Source of the DNA: Sphingomonas kyeonggiensis
GTDB lineage: Bacteria > Pseudomonadota > Alphaproteobacteria > Sphingomonadales > Sphingomonadaceae
NCBI RefSeq assembly: GCF_014196745.1
Contig: NZ_JACIEH010000002.1
Span: 1,116,383-1,180,382 of the forward strand
Direction of reading: 5' to 3'
Length of the DNA stretch: 64,000 nt
Shown here: piece by piece, positions 1-8,234 of the stretch
How the letters are laid out: each line of letters opens with the position of its first letter
How positions within the stretch are numbered: the first letter of the stretch is position 1
Translations under genes and position numbers: made by a program
Notes under the pieces: generated by a model
Databases searched by the model: none
What the model saw: the letters and a program-made list of their open reading frames with translations, nothing else
Told to the model about the DNA's origin: nothing

Positions 1-2221
1 TGCGCAGGAACAGGTGCTGCTCGTTGAGCAGGTTGCGCGCCCAGACCGAGAGCTCGAGGCGGGCGGCGCTGTCATCCAGCTTGATGCCGGCCAGCGCCAG
101 GCGGCCGTTGACGATGAACGAGGAGTCGCTCTTCGTCGGATCGCTGGTCGAGCTGTACTGGGCGGAGGCGTAATTGCCGTCGATATGCGTGACGATCGTC
201 GCCGCGCCGACCGGCAGGCGATAGTCGATCGACCCGCTGGCCGAATTCTCCGGCGCGAAGATCGGATAGACCGGCACCAGAGGATTGCCCGCGACGAACG
301 GGTTCGGCGCCTTGGGCAGGCGGATATATTGATGGGTGTAGTTGCCGGTCAGGGTCAGGCCGGTGACCGGTGCGACCGCCAGCTCGGCCTCGAAGCCCGA
401 GATCTTGCCCTTGCCGGCGGTGTTGGTCGTCTCCAGCGTGCCGCGGTTCGAACCCGGGATCACCGCGTTGAAGTCGATCTGCACGTCCTTGTAGGTGCCG
501 GTATAGGCAGTCAGGTTCAGGCGGACATGATTGTCGAGGAAGCTGGCCTTCACGCCGCCCTCGAACTCGGAGACCGATTCCGGGCCGAAGCCGCGATAGG
601 TGAGCGAGCGCGAATTGGCGCCGGCCGATTTGTAGCCGGTGCTCCACTTGCCATAGACCATTACGCTGTCGGCGACGTCGATCGCGATATTGGCGAGCGG
701 ATCGAACCGGTCCGAGGTGACGTGCATCGGCACGATCGCGCTCACGCCATTCACTACCGGCAGCGCGCCGTTGACCTTGTCGAGTTCGCCGCTCTTCTTG
801 TCGTGCGAATAGCGGCCGCCCAGCGTGACGTGCAGGCGATCGCCGAGCAGCGCCGGCGTGTAGGTGAACTGGCCGAACACCGCTGCGCTGTTCGTGCGGG
901 CGACGCTGGCGCGGTCCGGGAAGGACGTGGCGGAGATCGGCGAGGGCAGGACGGTATAGCCGGTGCCATCGGCGTTGAACTTCAGCGTGTTGGGCGCGAA
1001 GGCGTTATCGCCGACCCGTTCGTTGTAATAGAAGGCGCCGGCGACGAAGCTCAGGCGCGGCAGCTCGCCGAGCAGCTGCACTTCCTGGCTGAACTGGTGC
1101 TGCCCGAAATTGGCCAGGCTGTAGCGGGCGAAATTGCCGTTGGGCGCAAACACCGAGAGGATCGCCGAGCCGTTGTCGTACTGGGTCTGGGTCAGCGTGC
1201 GGTAGCTGCTGATCGAGCGGACGCGCAGGCCGCCGCCCAGCTTCCAGTCGAGATGCAGCGACATGCCGCTGGTGTCGCCGACGCTGGCCTGGAGCGGCAC
1301 GCCGACCAGGCCGGTCTCGGCGCGCTCGGGCTGGAGCTTGATGATCGGGGCGAGGGGCAGGCTGCCCTTGCTCAGCAGCTGGAGATAATAGGGCGATGTC
1401 TCGTCGTGCGAGATGTCGAACTGCCAGAGCGCGCTGAACTTGTCGCTTGGTTCCCAGAGCGTAGCGACATGTGCGCCACGGCGGTCATAGCTGTTGAAGT
1501 CGAGCTGGCCGGCCATCGTGTTGTCGACGGTGCCGCCGCGCTTCTGGATCACCCCGTCGAACTTCAGGCTGATGTTTGCGGCGCGCGGCAGATCGAGATG
1601 CAGTGCAGTCTCGTAGCCGCCGAAGTTTGCGACGCCGGCCGAGGCGTTGAGCTGCAGCTCGCCGCTAGGGCGCTTCGAGACGATGCTGATCGCCCCGCCT
1701 TCGGTGTTGCGGCCGAACAGCGTGCCCTGCGGACCCTTGAGCACTTCGATGCGCTCGATGTCGTAGAGCGCGGTGCCCAGGCCCTGGGCACGGCCGAGAT
1801 AGATGCCGTCCATATAGACGCCGACGCCCTGCTCGCGCGCCGGCTGGTTGGCGTCGCCGAGGAAGCCGACGCCGCGGATGCCGATGACCAGCGCCGAGTT
1901 GCGCGAGAAGAAGGGGGCGACGCGCAGGCCGGGCACCGAGCCGTCGGCCAGGTCGGCAAGGGTTTCGACATGGCGGTTCTGCAGCGCTTCGCTGTTGAGC
2001 ACCGCGATTGAGATCGGGGTCTTCTGGAGGTTGGTCTCGCGGCGCTGCGCGGTGACGACGATCTCGCCGAGGCCGCCTTCCTGATCCTGTTCGGCGGCGA
2101 CGCTGGTGGTCGTGTCGCCAGCGACCTGCTGGGCGAAGGCAGGGGCGGTGCAGAGCAGGGCAACGGTGGTGGTTCCGGACAGGGCGGACAGGCGTAACCG
2201 GTGCTTGATCTTGAGTTCCAT
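1..2221 (-). CDS. TonB-dependent outer-membrane receptor, 3' end outside the window
   Basis: Outer-membrane receptor that would import a substrate using TonB energy. The reading frame starts at the ATG at 2221 and stays open to base 1, giving 740 visible residues. It begins with a signal peptide ending in APAFAQ (about residue 29). A TonB-box/plug start follows (GEIVVTAQRRE), then a plug with VGVYMDGIYLGRAQG and VLKGPQGTLFGRNTEGG, and a long beta-barrel region. The visible end, NLLNEQHLFLR, resembles the penultimate strands, so probably only a few dozen residues are missing. There is no STN domain and no carboxypeptidase-like domain, so it is probably a plain transporter. It is divergent from the double-TetR gene at 2340, the likely regulator. 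The substrate cannot be read from the sequence; the neighbouring GPH symporter hints at a sugar-like or other small organic molecule. Confidence 0.93.
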   Translation of the reverse strand, partial: MELKIKHRLRLSALSGTTTVALLCTAPAFAQQVAGDTTTSVAAEQDQEGGLGEIVVTAQRRETNLQKTPISIAVLNSEALQNRHVETLADLADGSVPGLRVAPFFSRNSALVIGIRGVGFLGDANQPAREQGVGVYMDGIYLGRAQGLGTALYDIERIEVLKGPQGTLFGRNTEGGAISIVSKRPSGELQLNASAGVANFGGYETALHLDLPRAANISLKFDGVIQKRGGTVDNTMAGQLDFNSYDRRGAHVATLWEPSDKFSALWQFDISHDETSPYYLQLLSKGSLPLAPIIKLQPERAETGLVGVPLQASVGDTSGMSLHLDWKLGGGLRVRSISSYRTLTQTQYDNGSAILSVFAPNGNFARYSLANFGQHQFSQEVQLLGELPRLSFVAGAFYYNERVGDNAFAPNTLKFNADGTGYTVLPSPISATSFPDRASVARTNSAAVFGQFTYTPALLGDRLHVTLGGRYSHDKKSGELDKVNGALPVVNGVSAIVPMHVTSDRFDPLANIAIDVADSVMVYGKWSTGYKSAGANSRSLTYRGFGPESVSEFEGGVKASFLDNHVRLNLTAYTGTYKDVQIDFNAVIPGSNRGTLETTNTAGKGKISGFEAELAVAPVTGLTLTGNYTHQYIRLPKAPNPFVAGNPLVPVYPIFAPENSASGSIDYRLPVGAATIVTHIDGNYASAQYSSTSDPTKSDSSFIVNGRLALAGIKLDDSAARLELSVWARNLLNEQHLFLR

Positions 2222-2263
2222 GATGACCCCCTGGGGTTGATGATGAGCGGGCCACTAGAACGA

Positions 2264-2292
2264 TTGTATGTATCTTATGTGACGCTTGTATG
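2264..2292. promoter_or_regulatory. Direct repeat TTGTATG x2, candidate TetR operator
   Basis: TTGTATG occurs at 2264-2270 and again at 2286-2292, 22 bp apart (about two helical turns), in the 118-bp gap between the divergent receptor and TetR-type genes. A regulator with two DNA-binding domains could bind such a spaced direct repeat. This is inference from position and spacing only. Confidence 0.35.
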
Positions 2293-2339
2293 GGCCTTTG
2301 CAATCCGGCATGGCGAGGGTCGCGAACACGGAGAATGGG

Positions 2340-3563
2340 ATGCCCGGTCGGGAAGCCGCTGCCGCCAACAAGGCGGGGGGAAGTGCCGAAAAATGGATAA
2401 AGGCAGTGCTAAGTGCCTGGGAAGTCGGCGGGCAGGCGGCCGTGTCGGCGCGCGGTTTGGCCCAGGCGACGGGGCTGCCGGCATCTTCCATTTATCATCA
2501 TTTTGGCGATCTTGAACAGTTGTATGTAAGTGCTCACGAATATGCCCAAGCGCTGGCGGCGGCCTGGTGCGACGATCGGCTCGATCAGATTTCGGAAGCA
2601 CCGACGGGAGGCGATTCGCTCGCGCCGCTACTCGCGACGCTGATCGACGATTGGTGCGAGGGGCAGCGCGGTCTGGCCTTCGCCTGGCGGGAATGTCTGC
2701 TGCTCGCCGCCCGTGACGAGCGCTATGCGGGTACCGCGCAGCGCTGGCGCCTGCTCTGGGCGGATTTCTGGAACGATGCGTGCGCACGGCTGGGCATCCC
2801 GCAGGTGGCGATGCTGACCGAACGCGTGTTCGACGGCGAAAGCTATATGCACCTGCTGCGCTGGCGGCGCAGCGTGGACCGGGCCGGGCTGGAGGAGATC
2901 TGCCGGGCCTGGGGGAATTGGATGCACGGACGGCTCGCCGGACCGTCTCCCTGGCGCGAAATGGCGCGGGAGTGCGCGCTGCGGTCGGCGCCGTTGCCCG
3001 AGCTGCGCGACGAGACCGCCGAGCGGATTGCCGCTGCTGCTGCGGCGGTGCTGGCACGTATGGGGGTGGGCGGCGTCACCCACCGCGCGGTGGCGGCCGA
3101 GGCGGGGCTGACCCTGGGGGTCGTCTCGCACAAGTTCCGGACCAGCGCGGACCTGCTCGGCTCGGCCTTCGAGATGACCTATCTGCAGAGCGTCCCGAGC
3201 GAGGCGATCGCCCAGGCCGCGGGCACCGACGGCGATGTGCATTCGATGCTCGATCGGATGGACAGCCTGCCCAGCACCGAGAATTTCCGCCTGGCCATGG
3301 CCGAGCTGATGATGGCGGCGATGCGCGATCCGGCGCTGGCGCCCTTTGCCGCGCAGCTACGCTATCTGCGCGGGCGGACCTCGCGCGGGGTGCTGCAGGC
3401 GCTGGTCGGGCGGGACCGCCCGGTGAGCGTGGCTGACGCGGCGCTCTTCTCCAGCTTCTCGGTAGGCCAGGGCAATGCGCACGCGGCCCTGAGCCTGGCC
3501 GACCGCCAGGCGGCAGGCCGGGCCGAACTGGAGATGCTGCTGGGATTCCTCAACCGCGGCTGA
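2340..3563 (+). CDS. Transcriptional regulator with two TetR-type DNA-binding domains
   Basis: Predicted 407-residue cytoplasmic DNA-binding regulator. The first helix-turn-helix lies near residues 30-60 (VSARGLAQATGLPASSIYHHF). A second, complete TetR-type helix-turn-helix lies near residues 227-275 (VTHRAVAAEAGLTLGVVSHKF). Ordinary TetR proteins are about 200 residues with one such domain, so this is a tandem arrangement of two TetR-like units. The start at 2340 is preferred because GGAG lies 6 bases upstream; in-frame ATGs at 2286 and 2310 have no comparable site. It is divergent from a TonB receptor and followed 40 bp later by an MFS symporter, so it probably controls one or both. The ligand is unknown. 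Confidence 0.85.
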   Translation: MPGREAAAANKAGGSAEKWIKAVLSAWEVGGQAAVSARGLAQATGLPASSIYHHFGDLEQLYVSAHEYAQALAAAWCDDRLDQISEAPTGGDSLAPLLATLIDDWCEGQRGLAFAWRECLLLAARDERYAGTAQRWRLLWADFWNDACARLGIPQVAMLTERVFDGESYMHLLRWRRSVDRAGLEEICRAWGNWMHGRLAGPSPWREMARECALRSAPLPELRDETAERIAAAAAAVLARMGVGGVTHRAVAAEAGLTLGVVSHKFRTSADLLGSAFEMTYLQSVPSEAIAQAAGTDGDVHSMLDRMDSLPSTENFRLAMAELMMAAMRDPALAPFAAQLRYLRGRTSRGVLQALVGRDRPVSVADAALFSSFSVGQGNAHAALSLADRQAAGRAELEMLLGFLNRG

Positions 3564-3603
3564 CGGTCGCACGATTGTCATCCCTGTCCGTCACTGGGCC
3601 GGG

Positions 3604-4998
3604 GTGGAAATTCACGAGGCAGCGAGTCGGGGCGAGCGGCTGAGCAGGCTGGACCTGCTCGTCTTCTCGTCGCCGGTGATCCTGTTCCAGGCGATCGAGC
3701 TGGCCTGGCGCACCTATCTGCCCTCCTTCTTCTCCGCGACCCTGGCGCTGCCGATCGCGGCGGTGGGCATGTTGCTGCTTGCCGCGCGATTGTTCGACGG
3801 CTTGATCGATCCGTTCGTCGGCTGGGCGAGCGACCGGTTTCCGACGCGCTTTGGGCTGCGCCGGCCCTGGATGGCGATCGGTGCGCCGCTGGTGAGCATC
3901 GGGGCGATCGGATTGTTCTGGGCAGCACCCGGAACCAGCATTGCCACGCTGGCCGCCTGGAGCCTGGTCTTCCATCTCGGCTACACGCTCACCGCCACGC
4001 CGCACGGCGGCTGGGGACTGGAACTCTCGCGCGACAAGCATGAGCGCGTGCGCCTGATGGGCGCAAAGGTCTGGGTGGGGATGGCGGGCATGATCCTCAC
4101 CCTGATGCTCCCCAGCCTTCTCGAACGCGGGTTCGGCCTTGGCCGCGGCGCGCAGGTGGGTGCGCTGGGTGCCGCGATCGTGCTGCTCGCACCGCTTACC
4201 GCGGTGCTGGTGCTGCGCCGCATCTCCGAGCCGGATGCGCGGGGCGCCGAGCGCGTCCCCAACCCACTGGCCATGTTCGGCGATATGCTGCGCACGCGGG
4301 AGATGCGGCGGATCGTGATCCTCTATGGCCTGCTGGGCATTGCGGATGCCGCGGCCGCGGGCACTTTCCTGTTCTTCGTCGAGCAGGCCCTGGCGCTGCC
4401 GGGCTGGGGCAGCACCTTGATGCTCGTCCAGGGCGTGATCCCGCTCGCCTTGCTGCCGCTATGGGCGCGGGCGAGCCGGCATTTCGGCAAGCGCCGCACC
4501 TTGCTCGCTACCTATGGCTGGCAGGCGCTGGTGGCTCCGATCGCGTTGCTGTTGCCCGCCGGGAGCCTGATCGGGCTGGTCCTGTGGCTGGTTGCGCGCA
4601 GCCTGACCTTCGGCGTCGACTACATGCTGCTGCGCGCGATGGTGAGCGACATCACCCGGCGCGAAGTGGAGCAGGGGCAGCGCTGGTCGTCGAGCCGCTA
4701 TGCATTGTTCAACGTCACCCTGCGGCTCGCAATGGGCGTCGGCGTCGCCGCAGCCCTGGGCGCGTTGGGCGTGGCGGGTTTCGTGCCGAGTGCACCGGCG
4801 GACGGCGAAACGCTGCTCGTGGTCCGCGCAACCTATGCCCTGCCGTCGGCGATCGCGGCGCTGATCGCGTGCGCGCTGCTGACCCGGGCGGCATGGCGTC
4901 CCGCCCGCGCGCAGGCGGGCCAATTTCCCGATCCTGGCTTCGAGGCGCCGGAGCCCGCAAGGATTCCCGCGGCGCTCCGGGCGTGCAAGGTGCCCTGA
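3604..4998 (+). CDS. MFS transporter of the GPH (glycoside-pentoside-hexuronide:cation symporter) type
   Basis: Predicted 464-residue inner-membrane symporter with about twelve hydrophobic segments. The stretch DGLIDPFVGWASDRFPTRFG (around residues 65-84) followed by LRRPW matches the conserved loop after helix 2 in MelB/GPH-type carriers (D-x-x-DP-x-G-x-x-SD, GRRRPW-like). The family moves sugars or other small organic molecules with a cation. The start is a GTG at 3604, 40 bases after the regulator's stop; no strong ribosome site is visible, so a nearby alternative start is possible. Its position beside a TonB receptor and regulator suggests that the outer-membrane receptor and this carrier work in series on the same nutrient. 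The substrate is not predictable from sequence alone. Confidence 0.85.
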   Translation: MEIHEAASRGERLSRLDLLVFSSPVILFQAIELAWRTYLPSFFSATLALPIAAVGMLLLAARLFDGLIDPFVGWASDRFPTRFGLRRPWMAIGAPLVSIGAIGLFWAAPGTSIATLAAWSLVFHLGYTLTATPHGGWGLELSRDKHERVRLMGAKVWVGMAGMILTLMLPSLLERGFGLGRGAQVGALGAAIVLLAPLTAVLVLRRISEPDARGAERVPNPLAMFGDMLRTREMRRIVILYGLLGIADAAAAGTFLFFVEQALALPGWGSTLMLVQGVIPLALLPLWARASRHFGKRRTLLATYGWQALVAPIALLLPAGSLIGLVLWLVARSLTFGVDYMLLRAMVSDITRREVEQGQRWSSSRYALFNVTLRLAMGVGVAAALGALGVAGFVPSAPADGETLLVVRATYALPSAIAALIACALLTRAAWRPARAQAGQFPDPGFEAPEPARIPAALRACKVP

Positions 4999-5056
4999 GA
5001 AGGGGGGGCGTCAGGACTAAGTTGCGGCGCTCGGATAAAATTTGTGCGGGGCAGCA

Positions 5057-5080
5057 CGGAAGCGACCGGCCCGTGGCTCT
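5057..5080 (+). promoter_or_regulatory. Putative ECF sigma promoter, CGGAA-N15-CTCT
   Basis: CGGAA at 5057-5061 is followed after exactly 15 bases by CTCT at 5077-5080, 47 bases before the receptor start at 5128. The same arrangement precedes the receptor genes at 11691 and 21715. A GGAA-type -35 with a short pyrimidine -10 fits promoters of FecI-like sigma factors. Assignment rests on the three-way match. Confidence 0.5.
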
Positions 5081-5127
5081 AGCGCTCCATAGGCACGGCA
5101 AATCAGCCGCGCCCGAAGGGGCCCGCA

Positions 5128-8100
5128 ATGACTTTCAGACATCGTTCAAAGCCAGTTCTATCCATTCGTTCGCGCGCGCTCCTGCTCGCGTCCGCAGCTA
5201 TCGCGCTCCAGCTGCCGGTTGTGGCGCATGCGCAGGCCGATGCCGCGCAGAATCCGGCAAGCGGGAATGGCATCGTGCGTGGCCGGGTCTTCAGCGAAGC
5301 GACCGGCACCTATGTCAGCAATGCGCAGATCAGTGTTGACGGTACCGGCATCGCCACGATTTCCGAAGACGGCGGCGACTTCACGCTGACCGGCGTGCCG
5401 ACGGGCGCCGCCAACCTCACCGTCCGCTATGCGGGTCTCGAGGATACCCATGTCAGCGTCGTGATAGATGCCGGGCAGGCGGCGCGCGTCGATGTCAGCA
5501 TGAAGGCACAGGCCATAGCGGACCACGGGCGGGATTCGGAAGCGATCGTCGTGAACGGCGCGCGTTCCGGCGAGGCGGCCGCGCTGATGCAGCGCCGTGC
5601 GGCGATGAACGCGGTGGAATCGATCGACGCGGACGCGTTCGGCGCGCTGACGATGAACGACGTCGGCGAGTTCATGAAGAACATGCCAGGCATCTCGCTC
5701 GACTATGTCGAGGTCGATACGGACGCGGTGCGCATCGGCGGGCTCGATTCCAAATATTCGACCTTCACCCAGGACGGTGCCCGCCTGGCCTCGGCGAGCC
5801 CGAGCAGTCGCCAGTCGAGCTTCACCCAGATGTCGATCACCGGCATCACCCGGATCGACCTCAACAACACGCTGACCGCCCGCATGGATGCCGACGCGCC
5901 GGGCGGCAACGTCAACCTGATCTCCAAATATGCCTTCCTGCTGAAGAAGCGCCTGCTGCAGGCGCAGCTGACCGGCGTCGCGACCTCGGACTCGACGCTG
6001 GGCACCTATTACGCGCCGGACGATCGCAAGCATGCGACGGTCTTCCCGGGCGGCCAGATCAGCTATGCGGACGTGTTCCTGGGCGGCCGGCTCGGCATCG
6101 CGCTCAACGGCAGCTACAACGCCAACTACGTCCAGCAGGACCGCGTCCAGACCGACTGGGCCTATTACAGCGGTACCAACAAGGACTCCAAGGGCGCCCC
6201 GCTTGCAGGCCAGGTGCTGCCTTATCAGACGATGTGGCGTGCAGGCCCCAAGTTCACCCACCGCGCCGCGTTCAACGGTGCGCTCGACTACAAGTTCAGC
6301 GACAGGCTCGCCTTCTCGCTGCGCGGCGGATATTCCTTCTACGACGTCGAATATTACAACGGCTACACGTACCTGAAGTACGGCAGCACGACGACGAGCT
6401 ATGTCGACACGGCCAATTCCACGGCGACCCATCTCGTGGTGCCGCAGAACGCCAATGCCGGCGTCGATACCGAATATTCGCACCGCTACAATCCGCAGCA
6501 CGTCGTGATGGCGAACCCCAAGCTGGAATATAAGGGCGACACCTTCGAGGTCGCGCTGCGCGGCAGCTACTCGTACGCGGCGACCAATTTCGACAGCGAC
6601 GGCTTCTTCCAGCGCAACGACACGCAGGACAAGAATCTCGGCTTCACGCTGGACCGGGAGGATACCGAGACCCCGGCCTACACCCTGACCCAGACCGCCG
6701 GAAAATCCTGGTCCGATCCCGCCAACTGGACGCCGGTGAATTCGGCGACCTCGATCCGCTATCCGGTGTCGCACACCAACGACGCGCAATATGGCGGCAA
6801 TCTCGACCTCAAGAAGAAGCTCGATGCCGGCACCGTGCACCTCGAGCTGCTCGGTGGCGTCGGCATCCGCACCAATAGCTGGCAGACCGACGAGGGCGGC
6901 TACACCTCGTACAATTATATCGGCGGTACGCTCGGCGGACCGGGCACGCTCCCCGCGACCAGCAACTACCAGTTCCTGATCAAGGGCTTCGATGCCGGGA
7001 ATTTCAACAGCCAAGGCTGGCGTGCGGACAACAATTATGCCGCCTATGACCTGTTCGTCGCGCATCCCGAATATTTCAAGGAAGACGTCACCGGCGGGCT
7101 GACCCGCAAGTACAATTCCACCCATGAGGTGCGCGAGACGATCAAGGCGGCCTATGGCGAGTTGCAGGGCGGGTGGAACCGGCTCCGCTTCGATATCGGC
7201 CTGCGCTACGAGCACACGCAGGAAGGCGCGGCGGTCACGCAATCGCGGGCGTTCAACGCCGCGGCTTGCGGCTGCGCTTCCGGCACCGTCGATGCTATCA
7301 ATTATCAATATTACAACGGCCAGCAGCTGTGGAACCGCTTCGGCTATGACAATTGGTTCGTCAGCGGCGGGCTGAAATACGATATCAACCGCAACACCGT
7401 CGCCCATTTCGCCGCGAGCCAGGCGATCCTTCGCCCCGACTATGGCAATCTCGGCGGTGCGCTCACCGTCAACGATACCGCCCTCACGGTCTCGGCGCCC
7501 AACCGCAACCTGAAGCCCGAAGAGGTCACCAAATATTTCGTAAGCCTGCAGCATTATCTGCCGCACGCGGGCATCATCGCGGTTTCGGCCTATCGGCTCG
7601 ACGTGAAGAACATGCAGTACAGCGCCAAGGTCACCGATCCGGCGCTGGTCGGCCTGCCCGACGACTATAACGGCTACCAGATCACGACGACGCTCAACCA
7701 GCCGGGCATCAGCTCCACCAACGGCGTGATCTTCGAATATAGCCAGCAGCTGACCTTCCTGCCGGGTGCGCTGAAGGGCCTCGGCGTGCGCGGCTCCTTC
7801 ACCTATGTCGATCCGGACGGTCCCCGCGTCTCGACGCCGGATTATTCGGCCAACTGGGCGGTCCGCTACAATCGCGGTCCCTTCGACGTGCAGATGACGG
7901 GAAGCTATATCGGCACCTACCGGACGAGCGCGCTGACCAACACGCCGACCACCGCGACCAACGGTATCCTCTACCACAACGAGCGGACGCTCTGGAACCT
8001 GTCCGCCTCGTACCGGCTCAACAAGACCTGGTCGCTGCAGGTCGCGGGGCGCAACATCTTCAACGCACCGGACATCGTCTATTCGAACGTCCGCAGCCGG

Positions 8101-8160
8101 GTGCAGCTCTACAGCATCTACGGTTCGATGTGGAGCGCGGCGGTGAAGGCCAGCTTCTGA
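5128..8160 (+). CDS. TonB-dependent receptor with N-terminal carboxypeptidase-regulatory-like domain
   Basis: Predicted 1010-residue outer-membrane receptor. A signal peptide ends near VVAHAQA (residue 36). A carboxypeptidase-regulatory-like beta domain follows (about residues 48-125, GIVRGRVFSEATGTYVSN), then a TonB-box-like segment EAIVVNGARS, a plug, and a barrel ending in the aromatic residue F (VKASF). The architecture is typical of the long OAR/SusC-like receptors of sphingomonads. The start has GAAGGGG upstream. It carries the shared putative ECF promoter, and its stop is followed by a strong hairpin and then a PhoD-type phosphatase. This is one of three receptor-hairpin-phosphatase modules in the window, so the substrate may be a phosphorylated organic compound or what remains after phosphate is removed. 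That role is inferred. Confidence 0.92.
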   Translation: MTFRHRSKPVLSIRSRALLLASAAIALQLPVVAHAQADAAQNPASGNGIVRGRVFSEATGTYVSNAQISVDGTGIATISEDGGDFTLTGVPTGAANLTVRYAGLEDTHVSVVIDAGQAARVDVSMKAQAIADHGRDSEAIVVNGARSGEAAALMQRRAAMNAVESIDADAFGALTMNDVGEFMKNMPGISLDYVEVDTDAVRIGGLDSKYSTFTQDGARLASASPSSRQSSFTQMSITGITRIDLNNTLTARMDADAPGGNVNLISKYAFLLKKRLLQAQLTGVATSDSTLGTYYAPDDRKHATVFPGGQISYADVFLGGRLGIALNGSYNANYVQQDRVQTDWAYYSGTNKDSKGAPLAGQVLPYQTMWRAGPKFTHRAAFNGALDYKFSDRLAFSLRGGYSFYDVEYYNGYTYLKYGSTTTSYVDTANSTATHLVVPQNANAGVDTEYSHRYNPQHVVMANPKLEYKGDTFEVALRGSYSYAATNFDSDGFFQRNDTQDKNLGFTLDREDTETPAYTLTQTAGKSWSDPANWTPVNSATSIRYPVSHTNDAQYGGNLDLKKKLDAGTVHLELLGGVGIRTNSWQTDEGGYTSYNYIGGTLGGPGTLPATSNYQFLIKGFDAGNFNSQGWRADNNYAAYDLFVAHPEYFKEDVTGGLTRKYNSTHEVRETIKAAYGELQGGWNRLRFDIGLRYEHTQEGAAVTQSRAFNAAACGCASGTVDAINYQYYNGQQLWNRFGYDNWFVSGGLKYDINRNTVAHFAASQAILRPDYGNLGGALTVNDTALTVSAPNRNLKPEEVTKYFVSLQHYLPHAGIIAVSAYRLDVKNMQYSAKVTDPALVGLPDDYNGYQITTTLNQPGISSTNGVIFEYSQQLTFLPGALKGLGVRGSFTYVDPDGPRVSTPDYSANWAVRYNRGPFDVQMTGSYIGTYRTSALTNTPTTATNGILYHNERTLWNLSASYRLNKTWSLQVAGRNIFNAPDIVYSNVRSRVQLYSIYGSMWSAAVKASF

Positions 8161-8171
8161 GTTCCCCCACT

Positions 8172-8214
8172 GTCCCGCGGCCGCGGCGGTGTGCATATGG
8201 CCGCGGGACCTTTT
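8172..8214 (+). terminator. Intrinsic terminator or attenuator between receptor and phoD
   Basis: GTCCCGCGGCC (8172-8182) and GGCCGCGGGAC (8199-8209) form perfect 11-bp arms around a 16-base loop, followed by C and TTTT (8211-8214). It starts 11 bases after the receptor stop and ends before the phoD ribosome site. It should reduce but not necessarily abolish read-through. Confidence 0.7.
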
Positions 8215-8234
8215 CGAATTTCCAAGGAGATCCC

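Noticed and set aside
14..2011. 665-codon plus-strand frame
   Set aside because: It is antisense to a clear TonB receptor, has biased R/A/D/G composition and no recognisable domain; a GC-driven shadow.
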